From the NCBI RefSeq assembly GCF_013280595.1, contig NZ_JAAATY010000001.1, forward strand, positions 1-64,000: a stretch of 64,000 nt of DNA, in the 5' to 3' direction. The notes under the pieces were generated by a model. It saw only the letters and a list, made by a program, of their open reading frames with translations, made no database searches and was not told the DNA's origin. Both the position numbers and the translations under genes were made by a program. Position 1 is the stretch's first letter, and each line of letters starts with the position of its first letter. Positions 16,211 through 24,215 of the stretch are shown here, one piece after another. The stretch comes from Kibdelosporangium persicum. Lineage in GTDB: Bacteria; Actinomycetota; Actinomycetes; Mycobacteriales; Pseudonocardiaceae.

Positions 16211-16831
16211 ATGAGCGAGCTGTGGACGATCGAGCAGCTCCCGGACCAGGTCGCCGAGCTGCTGTCGGAGAACTACGACGGCCAGCGCAACGGGCGGGTC
16301 CGGGAGCTGCCGAACCGTCGCACGATCCGGTGGTACACCACGATCGGCCTGGTGGACCGGCCGGTGACCACGCGCGGCCGCACCGCCTACTACGGGCAGC
16401 GTCATCTGCTGCAGATCGTGGCGGTGAAAAAACTGCAGGCCGCGGGGCGCTCGCTCGCGGAGATCCAGGAACTGCTCGTCGGGGCGACCGACGCCCGGCT
16501 GGTGGAACTGGCCGGGCTTTCGGTCGACGTGGTGCGACCGCGGGTCGACGTCCGGCCGGCCGGGCAGTTCTGGAAGGGGCATGCGAACGGCCGCTCCACG
16601 GTGTCCTCGTCGTCCTCACCGGATGTCGACGACACTGCAACACGCAATGACAGTGTCGCGAGGCTCGTCCACGGAGTCCGTCTTTCTGACAGTGTCACTG
16701 TCGTGCTGGAGGCCGCCGGCCGTGCCCCCGGCGCGGACGACCTGGCCGCCATTCAGGCGGCCGCCGCGCCGTTGCTGGAGTTGCTCGGCCGAATCGGCCT
16801 GGCGCCGACCACTGGAGGGGAAGACCGATGA
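16211..16831 (+). CDS. MerR-family transcriptional regulator
   Basis: A 206-residue protein. The N-terminal winged helix is recognisable from RTIRWYTTIGLVDRP (residues ~37-51) and GRTAYYGQRHLLQIVAVKKL, with the MerR dimer helix RSLAEIQELLVG following. No metal-binding cysteines are present, so the ligand is unknown. Its stop overlaps the start of the VIT/vWA gene by 4 nt, so the two are co-expressed and probably functionally linked. Two further operator-like copies (GACAGTGTC) lie within the coding sequence near 16631-16703 and encode the repeated tripeptide Asp-Ser-Val. Confidence 0.82.
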   Translation: MSELWTIEQLPDQVAELLSENYDGQRNGRVRELPNRRTIRWYTTIGLVDRPVTTRGRTAYYGQRHLLQIVAVKKLQAAGRSLAEIQELLVGATDARLVELAGLSVDVVRPRVDVRPAGQFWKGHANGRSTVSSSSSPDVDDTATRNDSVARLVHGVRLSDSVTVVLEAAGRAPGADDLAAIQAAAAPLLELLGRIGLAPTTGGEDR

Positions 16832-19242
16832 GTTTGCGCGTCGACGTCAGGGAATCGATCGCGGCGCCCGGCACGCCGAGTGAGGACGACGGCCTGGGGT
16901 GCCTGCGCACCGACCGGGGCAACCTGCCACTCGACCTGATCGACGTCCGTGCCGCGATCAGCGGGCTGGCGACCAGCGTCGAGGTCACCCAGGGCTTCCG
17001 CAATCCGCATGACGAACCACTCGAAGCCACGTACATCTTCCCGCTGCCGCCCCGTGCCGCCGTGACCGCGCTGCGGATGGAAGCCGACGGGCGTGTGGTC
17101 GAAGGCGTGCTGAAAGAGCGCGGCGCGGCCAGGGAGAGCTACGACCAGGCGATCGCCGAGGGCAAGCGCGCCTCCATCGCGGAGGAGGAGCGGCCCGGCG
17201 TCTTCACCATGCGGGTCGGCAACATCATGCCCGGCGAACGGGTCAGCGTGCACCTCACGCTCGCCACTGCCCTGTCCTATGAGGACGATGAGGCGACGTT
17301 CCGGTTCCCGCTGGTGGTGGCGCCCCGCTACATCCCGGGCGAACCACTGGCGGGCGGCCAGGTCGGCGACGGCGTCGCCGAGGACACCGACGCGGTCCCG
17401 GATGCGTCCCGGATCAGCCCGCCGGTGCTGCTGCCCGGGTTCCCGAACCCGGTCCGGCTGTCCGTCGTGGTCGACGTCGACCCGGGAGCCCTGCCGCTGC
17501 ACGGCATCTCCTCCAGCCTGCACGCGGTGATCACCGAGGACGCGCCGACCGGCCTGCGGGTCCGGCTCGAGCCGGGGGAGCGCGCGGACCGGGACTTCAT
17601 CCTGCGCCTGCGCTACGGCGCGGAGGCGATCAGCACGTCACTCGCGGTCCTGCCCGAGGGGGAGTCCGGCGGTACGTTCGCCCTGACCGTGCTGCCGCCG
17701 TCCGCCAAGACCGCGGCACGTCCTCGTGACGTCGTGCTGGTGCTGGACCGCTCGGGCTCGATGGGTGGCTGGAAGATGGTGGCCGCCCGGCGGGCCGCGG
17801 CGCGAATCGTGGACACCCTGGGTTCCACGGACAGGTTCGCCGTGCTGGCGTTCGACCATGAGGTGCTCACACCGCCGTCGTTGCCGGCCGGGTTCGTGGA
17901 AGCCAATGACCGCAACCGCTTCCGTGCGGTGGAGTTCCTGTCCGGTCTGGACGCCCGCGGCGGCACCGAGATGCTCGCCCCGCTGCACCGTGCCGCGACG
18001 CTGCTGGCCGAGTCCCCAGACCATGACCGCGTTCTGGTCCTGGTGACCGACGGCCAGGTCGGCAACGAGGACCAGTTACTGCGGGACCTGGCGCGGGGCC
18101 TGGCCGGAGTCCGGGTGCACACGGTCGGTGTGGACCGCGCGGTGAACGAGTCGTTCCTACGGCGGCTCGCCGGCTCGTCCGGCCGGTGTGAACTGGTGGA
18201 GTCCGAGGACCGGCTGGACGACGCGATGCGGAACATCCACCGGCGCATCGGCTCGCCGGTCGCCGTCGGCCTGCGCCTGGCCTCCTCCGGCCTCGCGGTG
18301 GACGAGGCGTCGCTGGCGCCGAGCCCGATGCCGGACCTGTTCGAGGGTGCGCCCGTGGTGGTCACCGGCCGTTTCACCGGCCCGGCCACGGGAGCCGTCA
18401 CGGTGAGCAGCGCCGACGGCTGGACGTCCGCGGTCTCGGCGGTGCCCGGCGACAACCCCAGCCTCGGTGCGCTCTGGGCGCGGGCCCGGATCCGCGACCT
18501 GGAGGACCGCTACATCGTGGGCACCGGAGACCAGTCGGCGGTGGAGACCCAGATCGTCGACACGTCACTGAAGTTCGGCGTGCTGTCCCGCTTCACCGCG
18601 TTCGTGGCCGTCGACCAGCGAGTCGTCAACGAAAGCGGAACCGTGCACAAGGTGACGCAGCCGGTGGATCTACCCAGCGGGTGGGAACAGGACACGCTCC
18701 ACCGAGGCATGCCCGCTCAACCTGTGGCCGCGGCGGCCATGTCACCCATGGCCTACGGCGCCGCACCAGCCGACTTCGGCTGGAACCAAGCCGGTGCCGC
18801 CCCTGCCGCCCCCGGCGGCGTACCTGCCCGCAGCGCCCCACAACCCGGCCGCGCGGTGCCGCTCGCCGGAAAGTTCGGTGCCCGCCCCGCCTCCGCCCGT
18901 CCCCGTGGCCGCGGCGGCGCCCAGTCGTTCGAGGAATCAGCCGCTCCCACCTTGGCCGACTTCGTCGTCCAGCACCTGAAGTCCCTGCAGGCCGCGGCCA
19001 ACGAACCGCTCCCAGCCCGAATGACCCTGCTCCAAACCCTTGTCCAGGGAATCAGGGCCAACCTCATCACCTGGCTGACCACCAAAGAACCAGAAGACGC
19101 CCGCACAACCCTCACCACCCTGGCGGACGAACTCGACATCCCCACCACCGACCCCGCCGAGTTGGAACGCCGCTGGCACCACACCATCACCACCCTGGAG
19201 TCCCTGAAACCCCGGCCCCGAAAGGCCTTCTGGAAACGTTGA
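16828..19242 (+). CDS. VIT plus von Willebrand factor A domain protein
   Basis: An 804-residue protein with the domain order of inter-alpha-trypsin-inhibitor heavy chain-like proteins. Residues ~15-150 form a VIT domain (VEVTQGFRNPHDEPLEATYI, YIFPLPPRAAVTALRM). A vWA domain begins near 300 with the MIDAS motif LDRSGSMGG and continues through RGGTEMLAPLHRA and LVTDGQVGN. Next come a beta-rich segment, a Pro/Ala-rich linker (~640-710) and a helical C-terminus. There is no signal peptide or clear membrane helix, so it is probably cytoplasmic. It is translationally coupled to a MerR regulator. Its function in bacteria is unknown; metal-dependent protein binding through the MIDAS site is the reasonable inference. 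Confidence 0.87.
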   Translation: MSLRVDVRESIAAPGTPSEDDGLGCLRTDRGNLPLDLIDVRAAISGLATSVEVTQGFRNPHDEPLEATYIFPLPPRAAVTALRMEADGRVVEGVLKERGAARESYDQAIAEGKRASIAEEERPGVFTMRVGNIMPGERVSVHLTLATALSYEDDEATFRFPLVVAPRYIPGEPLAGGQVGDGVAEDTDAVPDASRISPPVLLPGFPNPVRLSVVVDVDPGALPLHGISSSLHAVITEDAPTGLRVRLEPGERADRDFILRLRYGAEAISTSLAVLPEGESGGTFALTVLPPSAKTAARPRDVVLVLDRSGSMGGWKMVAARRAAARIVDTLGSTDRFAVLAFDHEVLTPPSLPAGFVEANDRNRFRAVEFLSGLDARGGTEMLAPLHRAATLLAESPDHDRVLVLVTDGQVGNEDQLLRDLARGLAGVRVHTVGVDRAVNESFLRRLAGSSGRCELVESEDRLDDAMRNIHRRIGSPVAVGLRLASSGLAVDEASLAPSPMPDLFEGAPVVVTGRFTGPATGAVTVSSADGWTSAVSAVPGDNPSLGALWARARIRDLEDRYIVGTGDQSAVETQIVDTSLKFGVLSRFTAFVAVDQRVVNESGTVHKVTQPVDLPSGWEQDTLHRGMPAQPVAAAAMSPMAYGAAPADFGWNQAGAAPAAPGGVPARSAPQPGRAVPLAGKFGARPASARPRGRGGAQSFEESAAPTLADFVVQHLKSLQAAANEPLPARMTLLQTLVQGIRANLITWLTTKEPEDARTTLTTLADELDIPTTDPAELERRWHHTITTLESLKPRPRKAFWKR

Positions 19243-19251
19243 CGACAAGGT

Positions 19252-19293
19252 CCGGGTCGGCAGGCCTTCGGATGTGCACGCCTGCCGACCCGG
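19252..19293. terminator. Hairpin terminator after the VIT/vWA gene
   Basis: Perfect 14-bp stem CCGGGTCGGCAGGC / GCCTGCCGACCCGG with a 14-nt loop, starting 10 nt after the stop codon. Confidence 0.8.
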
Positions 19294-19314
19294 CCTACGG
19301 CCCCGCTGGACGGC

Positions 19315-19569
19315 ATGACCTTGAGGCCCGTCGACGGGCACATGATCACGCTGGAAACCAACCGACGAGCGGTGGCCACGTCGGTCTGGCGGGGCCGCCG
19401 GGCCGGATCGCGGTTCTGCCCGCATTGCCTCACCGAACGCGACGGTCGTTGGGTACTGCGCTGGCGGTTTGTCCTGGGTGTTCGCCTGCACCCGGCACTG
19501 TTACATGATCACTGCTCACGTTGCGGCAAGATGCCGCGCCACGAAGGGAAAACGGCGGCTCCGAGATAA
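19315..19569 (+). pseudogene. Broken TniQ-like transposition protein fragment
   Basis: The frame opening MTLRPVDGHMITLETNRRA and continuing GSRFCPHCLTERDGRWVLRWR matches the middle of TniQ-family proteins, including the CPHC zinc motif. The following conserved stretch is split between frames: SWVFACTRH is encoded one frame over (about 19470-19500), then LLHDHCSRCGK returns to the first frame. That requires two compensating indels, one near the GGTTTG at 19466-19471 and one near 19500. Neither the N-terminus nor the C-terminal half of a TniQ protein is present. This is a relic of a Tn7/Tn5053-like or other TniQ-carrying element; no transposase or TniB gene is visible beside it. Confidence 0.65.
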
Positions 19570-20050
19570 CCGTCACGCGATGCGCACGCGGGTACAACAT
19601 CCCGGCCCGGACGCCGGGCATCACCAGCCACCCACAAATGGTCATCAAACCTCCGACGACCTTGCATCGCGGCATTCGCGGTGCTGTCGAGAATGGACTC
19701 CCTGGCTGGCAACGTCTGGACCGTTTCCGCGCGATGCACGACATGGGATTCGTAGAGCCCTGCTCTCACGGCGGTGCCACGGCCGTGTGAGCCGGACGGC
19801 CACGTCGATGTCGGTGTCCGGGGCGTCGCGATCGAGCTCTGCGACCACGAGACCAGGCTGTCCATCGCTGTTACAGCGTCGGTGTGCGACAGCGTTTTCA
19901 TCGGGTTTCGTCGGCGAAAGGCCGCCGGGAACGGGGCGGGTAGGTCGGCCTTCTCGGGTGTCTGCCTGGCCTTCGCCTGTTGATGGTTGCGGCGATCCAG
20001 TCATCGACCCATGCGCCGACATGAGGGAGAGGCTGGTTTCTGATGCCCGT
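19570..20050. other. Eroded intergenic stretch without a convincing gene
   Basis: No frame here shows recognisable motifs, a ribosome site or a family signature. Base composition is less GC-rich than the flanking operons. It is probably decayed mobile-element DNA downstream of the tniQ fragment. Confidence 0.5.
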
Positions 20051-20656
20051 TCAGCCGAACATGTCCGCGTAAGGATCGGGTTCGCCGGTCATGGGGTCCA
20101 GGCCCGCATGGAATCGCCGTTGCTGCTCCCGGTGATGGACAAAGGACCCCACTCGTCCCCACAACGACAGATCACTGAGAGGGCACTCGTCGAACTCGGC
20201 GGTCATGAGCCTACGAATGAACTCGGCCATGCCGCACTCGAACAGGGCCCACGGCGGCGATTCGTGACGGCGCCAGACCACCACCGGCCACAGGTTCGGG
20301 TCCAGCCCGGTCACCAGCCAACCCAGCTCGTTCGCGTTACACCCGGTTCCCCAGGACAGCACCTGGTTCGCGCCCGGCGGAACTCCAGGAACGCCACCCT
20401 CGGTGTCCCACAGATCACGCAGCTGCTTGGTGTGCTCGGAGATCGATCCCGACCAGCTGTTGTCGGTAGGCAGGGGCGGAAGGATGATCAAGTTGTCGAT
20501 GGCTCCACCGCCGTAGACAGCCATGAAGGCGCGATAGTCGTCGGGCAGGGAAGTACCCAGGCGGGCCTCGGCCGCCGCCCAGTCAACGCGCTCGTCGGCA
20601 CCGTGATCGTTGGGCATGACCCGCAGAAGTGCGTCGATGTCGGCGCGATCTGCCAT
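20051..20656 (-). CDS. SMI1/KNR4 (SUKH) domain protein, probable orphan immunity protein
   Basis: A 201-residue protein starting MADRADIDALLRVM, chosen because AGGAGG lies just upstream of ATG 20656. The SUKH core is visible: AAAEARLGTSLPDDYRAFMAVYGGG (split around residues 35-58), then a loop ending DNLIILPPLP, and further on PVVVWRRHESPPWALFECGM near 130-150. SUKH proteins are commonly immunity proteins against secreted polymorphic nuclease or deaminase toxins. No toxin, polymorphic-toxin repeat or secretion gene is adjacent. It lies in an accessory stretch beside a transposition relic, consistent with horizontal acquisition as a spare immunity gene. Confidence 0.75.
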   Translation of the reverse strand: MADRADIDALLRVMPNDHGADERVDWAAAEARLGTSLPDDYRAFMAVYGGGAIDNLIILPPLPTDNSWSGSISEHTKQLRDLWDTEGGVPGVPPGANQVLSWGTGCNANELGWLVTGLDPNLWPVVVWRRHESPPWALFECGMAEFIRRLMTAEFDECPLSDLSLWGRVGSFVHHREQQRRFHAGLDPMTGEPDPYADMFG

Positions 20657-21222
20657 CTCTCCTCCTGGACGCCCGGGAGACGCATCGTATCCAGAGCAAC
20701 GGCAATCCAGACTGCCGGGCGGGAGGAAACTCATCGGGTTGGGCGGTGTTGGGTCGCCTCGCTCCGCTCGCGTGTGGTGAGGGCTCCACGTCGCCTCGGT
20801 GCGAAGCCGGTCGTGGTCGGGCAGGCCAGGACCGATCCTCCAGCCGAGGCGTTCGTAATCGGTCTCGCCCAGCCACCGCGCACAACACTGCTCTACCCGG
20901 AAGGGAGCACCACCAGCAGTGATCAACTACCACGGAAGCCGCGGGAGGAAGCCGCCGAAGTGATCACTTCAAAGCGGAAAGGACACCACTGTGGACAGGC
21001 TCAGGCCGGGGGTCGCTGTTGTCATGTCCGGCCGGAGGTGGGCGGTGTTCAGCTTTGCGGAGCTCGTCCAGGATGTCTTCGGTGGTGCGCACACGTCACC
21101 GAAAGTTCGTGCGTCGGGGTTCGTGGTGATCGGTTTGCCACGGACAGTCGCGCTGCCAACGATCCTGCTGCCGATGGCGGGCCGATCCCGCGGCCGGTGC
21201 CGCGGGATCGGATCACCGGTGT
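20657..21222. other. Non-coding or unrecognised stretch between SUKH and carboxylesterase genes
   Basis: About 565 nt with several short open frames on both strands, none with a recognisable domain, convincing start or consistent actinobacterial codon pattern. The first ~80 nt upstream of the SUKH gene presumably hold its promoter. I see no inverted repeats or transposase motifs. Confidence 0.45.
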
Positions 21223-22722
21223 TCAGCGAACGGAACGCCAGAACCCGCAACGGTGTTCGCCTGCCAGGTCGACCGGACCGGTGTCGTCGATCGCCAGCGA
21301 CATCACGGTCGCCGAGCCCCGGCGGTACTCCGGCCACCGCGGTCCGGGGGCGCCGGTCCTGGCGAAGGATGTCCAGTAGCCGATCAGCCGTTCCGCGAAC
21401 GCGTTCTGTTCCTCAGTGAACGACGGCGGCATGCGGTCGATCAGGTACTCCAGGTCGGTGCCGTGATAGGCGCCGAGTTCAGGGTATTGGTGTGACGGTT
21501 GGGCATATTCGAACGCGTACACCGGAGCGCCGCGTGTCGCGGCGTCGATCGCGGGCAGTTGCGTGCACGCGCCCACCATCGCGCCGTAGTCGGTCAGCAT
21601 GGTCCCGAGGGCGCTGCCCGGCGTCTCGTAGGCGGTCACCGGATACTCGGCGAGAATCCTGTCAGCTTCGGGGCCGAACAGCTGCTGGACGGTCTCCGGG
21701 TAGTTCGTCGCGGTGAGCGTGGGGTACGACACCGACACGTGGGCACGCATCTCATGCTTGGTGCCTCCGTGCAGAAGCGGAACGTCCGCTGCGGTGCCGA
21801 ACTTCAGTGCCGTCAAGGGTTGCAGTGGCAGCAGAGTGGTTCCTGCGACCGGCATCCAGGGCTTGTCGGCGGCCCGGCGGTGCGCCTTGAACGTCTGCTC
21901 GCTGTCAGCGGGCCTGATGAGACGCTCGACCGGCGTGTCGCGTAGGCACCGCTCGGTGTCGGTCTCACAGCCCACATCGGTGGCGAAGGCGCGCCCACGG
22001 TCGGTTGCGGTCTGCCGGTCGAGTACGTCGTTCCCGCACGGCGCGCTCTGCACGATCGCCTTGTCGAACAGCCCTCGTGCGCTGGGTGATGCCAGTTGCG
22101 AGCAGACGCTCACCCCGCCGCCCGACTGACCCCACAGCGTGACGTTGCGCTGGTCGCCGCCGAACGCCGCGATGTTCTTCCGCACCCAACGCAACGCGGC
22201 CTGCTGATCGGCCAGCCCGAAGTTGCCCGCGTACGGATCGTCCAACGCCGGATGCTTGAGGAACCCCAACGCGCCGAGGCGGTAGTTGAACGTGACCACG
22301 ATGGCGTTCTGCTTGACCATGCGCTTCGGGTCGTAGGCCGCACCCCAGCCGTTGACGAGCCCGCCGCCGTGGACGAACACCATGACCGGCAACGGACCGG
22401 TGATTGTGCGCGGTGTGGTCACGTTGACGAAGAGACAGTCTTCGCCGCCGATGAGTCCTTCTCGCCCGATCTGCGCGCACGCCTGGCGTGGTTGGGTCGC
22501 GTCACGCTCTCCCTGCCATGGGTCCGCTGGGCGTGGTGCACGCCAACGGATTGGCGGTGCCGCGTAGGGGATGCCTTGGAAGCTGCGGTGCTCGGCTGTC
22601 ACGGTGCCTCGTACCCAGCCTTCTTGTGTTCTGACGCGGTCGTCATGGCTCGGTGCGGCTTCGGCGGGTAAGCCGAAGGCCAATGCGACCGCCGCGAGGA
22701 CGCTCACTGTCTTGATTGTCAT
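21223..22722 (-). CDS. Secreted type-B carboxylesterase
   Basis: A 499-residue carboxylesterase/lipase of the type-B (acetylcholinesterase-like) family. A signal peptide is evident (MTIKTVSVLAAVALAFGLPA, cleavage near EAAPS). Family motifs: RSFQGIPYA, EDCLFVNV, the oxyanion-hole FVHGGG (118-121) and the nucleophile elbow WGQSGGGVSV with Ser200. Gln replaces the usual Glu before the Ser (GESAGG is typical), a small deviation. Start ATG 22722 was chosen over upstream starts because the signal peptide follows at once. It hydrolyses carboxylic esters outside the cell; the substrate is unknown. Divergent from a small membrane-protein gene. Confidence 0.86.
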   Translation of the reverse strand: MTIKTVSVLAAVALAFGLPAEAAPSHDDRVRTQEGWVRGTVTAEHRSFQGIPYAAPPIRWRAPRPADPWQGERDATQPRQACAQIGREGLIGGEDCLFVNVTTPRTITGPLPVMVFVHGGGLVNGWGAAYDPKRMVKQNAIVVTFNYRLGALGFLKHPALDDPYAGNFGLADQQAALRWVRKNIAAFGGDQRNVTLWGQSGGGVSVCSQLASPSARGLFDKAIVQSAPCGNDVLDRQTATDRGRAFATDVGCETDTERCLRDTPVERLIRPADSEQTFKAHRRAADKPWMPVAGTTLLPLQPLTALKFGTAADVPLLHGGTKHEMRAHVSVSYPTLTATNYPETVQQLFGPEADRILAEYPVTAYETPGSALGTMLTDYGAMVGACTQLPAIDAATRGAPVYAFEYAQPSHQYPELGAYHGTDLEYLIDRMPPSFTEEQNAFAERLIGYWTSFARTGAPGPRWPEYRRGSATVMSLAIDDTGPVDLAGEHRCGFWRSVR

Positions 22723-22807
22723 GCGCTTACTCTCGCGGCGCTGGCGTCGACAGTCGTCCGTTGACCGCCGTATCGGTTTGTACGTCGGCGACCGTACGCT
22801 CGCAGGT

Positions 22808-23326
22808 ATGCGGTGGCCTTCGCGGATGATGGCGGCGGCGGTGCTGAGTGGCGTACCGTCCACTGTGCACGCCTTGCTCACCGGACACGATCCGCTGGCC
22901 GCCACGCGCGCGGCCGCCACCCTGATTCCCGGCCTGCCGTTGCGCGCCCACGATCCATCGCACCGGGAATTCGCCCGGGGGAACCCCTTGATTTCACGTT
23001 ACCAAGAGGGTCTGACAGTTCTGGGCGGCGTCGCGGTGCACCTGGTGGTTTCGGCCTTCTGGGCCGCGGTGATCGAAGCTGTGGACTCCCGGGCGAAGGC
23101 GGGCGGATCGAAGCTGATGCGCGGAGCGGTGGCGGGCCTGCTGATCGCCGCGCTGGACCTGGAGATCATCGGCCGGCGGCATCCCGCTGTCCGCGCCCTG
23201 CCACGACTTCCGCAGTGGCTCGATCATGTGACGTTCGGAGTTCTGGTCACAGCGTTGGCCAGGCCGGACGGTCCGGCGTCAACCGCCTTGAGCATCCGCC
23301 CGCCATCGGCGGTCGGCCGCGGGTAG
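22808..23326 (+). CDS. Small hypothetical membrane protein
   Basis: A 172-residue protein with no family I can name. Starting at ATG 22808, it has an N-terminal hydrophobic stretch (MMAAAVLSGVPSTVHALLTG), a central helix (LTVLGGVAVHLVVSAFWAAV) and a third (GAVAGLLIAALDLEII). This suggests three or four membrane passes with short loops. The LPRLPQWLDHVTFGVLVTAL segment near the C-terminus could be another helix. It is divergent from the secreted carboxylesterase (85-nt gap). Codon use looks normal for the window. Similar small membrane proteins are common in actinobacteria without assigned function. Confidence 0.6.
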   Translation: MRWPSRMMAAAVLSGVPSTVHALLTGHDPLAATRAAATLIPGLPLRAHDPSHREFARGNPLISRYQEGLTVLGGVAVHLVVSAFWAAVIEAVDSRAKAGGSKLMRGAVAGLLIAALDLEIIGRRHPAVRALPRLPQWLDHVTFGVLVTALARPDGPASTALSIRPPSAVGRG

Positions 23327-23411
23327 TCGTCCGACGCCCAGAGAAAATTTTCACGCGAACCGATGAGTTTCCGGCCCTGCTCTGGTCTACAGAGCACGAA
23401 AGGAGAAGAAC

Positions 23412-24155
23412 ATGAGTCTTCCTCAGATCGTGTCGCGGGACGAATGGCTGGCCGCCCGGCAGGAGCTGCTGGTCAAGGAGAAGGCGGCGACCAGGGCGCG
23501 GGACGAGCTGAACGCCGACCGCCGCAGGCTGCCCATGGTCGAGATCGACAAGGAGTACGTCTTCGAAGGCCCGGACGGCAAGGCCGGCCTGCTCGACCTG
23601 TTCGAGGACCGGCTACAGCTGGTGGTCTACCACTTCATGTTCGACCCGGAGTGGGAAGCCGGCTGCCGGAGCTGCTCGGGGTTCCTCGACGACCTCGGGC
23701 ACCTCACCCACCTCAACGTCCGCGGGACCACGTTCGCGGCGGTGTCGCGGGCGCCGTTCGAGAAGATCGCCGGGTTCAAGGCGCGAATGGGCTGGAACGT
23801 GCCCTGGTACTCGTCCTACGGCAGCGACTTCAACCACGACTTCGACGTCACGCACGACGAGTCGGTCAAGCCGATCGTCTACAACTACCGGTCCAAGGAA
23901 GAGCACATCAACGCCGGGACCGGCTACTACATCGAGAACGCCGGCCAGCCGTTCGAGCTGCCCGGGCTGAGCGCCTTCCTGCGCGACGGCGACCGCGTCT
24001 TCCACACCTACTCGACCTACGGCCGGGGTGTCGAGCTGCTCACGAGCACCACGGCCATCCTCGACATCACCGCCCTCGGCCGCCAGGAGGACTGGGAGGA
24101 GCCCAAGGGTCGCACCACGGGTCTCGGCGCCCAGGCAGGCAGAACTCCCTCGTGA
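23412..24155 (+). CDS. DUF899 thioredoxin-like family protein
   Basis: A 247-residue protein of the DUF899 family, which adopts a thioredoxin-like fold. Signature segments: DEWLAARQELLVKEKAATRARDELN (split around residues 10-35), RRRLPMVEIDKEYVFEG, LVVYHFMFDPEWEAGCRSCS (with the Cys-x2-Cys, ~76-95) and NVPWYSSYGSDFNHDF. AGGAGAAG precedes the ATG. The redox role is presumed, not shown. Oddly, the protein ends Pro-Ser with the TGA stop supplied by the left arm of a 48-nt dispersed palindrome, just as the dynamin gene at the left end of the window does. The alditol oxidase follows 60 nt later. Confidence 0.82.
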   Translation: MSLPQIVSRDEWLAARQELLVKEKAATRARDELNADRRRLPMVEIDKEYVFEGPDGKAGLLDLFEDRLQLVVYHFMFDPEWEAGCRSCSGFLDDLGHLTHLNVRGTTFAAVSRAPFEKIAGFKARMGWNVPWYSSYGSDFNHDFDVTHDESVKPIVYNYRSKEEHINAGTGYYIENAGQPFELPGLSAFLRDGDRVFHTYSTYGRGVELLTSTTAILDITALGRQEDWEEPKGRTTGLGAQAGRTPS

Positions 24156-24195
24156 GTGTTCATCAGGGTTAGAACACCGATAAACACTCACGAGG
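24148..24195. repeat. Dispersed 48-nt palindrome, copy 2
   Basis: Left arm CCTCGTGAGTGTTCATC (24148-24164, one mismatch to the right arm), loop AGGGTTAGAACACC, right arm GATAAACACTCACGAGG (24179-24195). It lies between two plus-strand genes and overlaps the stop codon of the first. Confidence 0.97.
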
Positions 24196-24215
24196 GGGCC
24201 TGTAAGACTGGGTGG

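Noticed and set aside
24156-24215. Alditol oxidase starting inside the palindrome (GTG at 24156)
   Set aside because: The 20 extra residues are just a translation of the repeat. The same peptide pattern appears in frames next to other copies, and GTG 24216 fits the family start.
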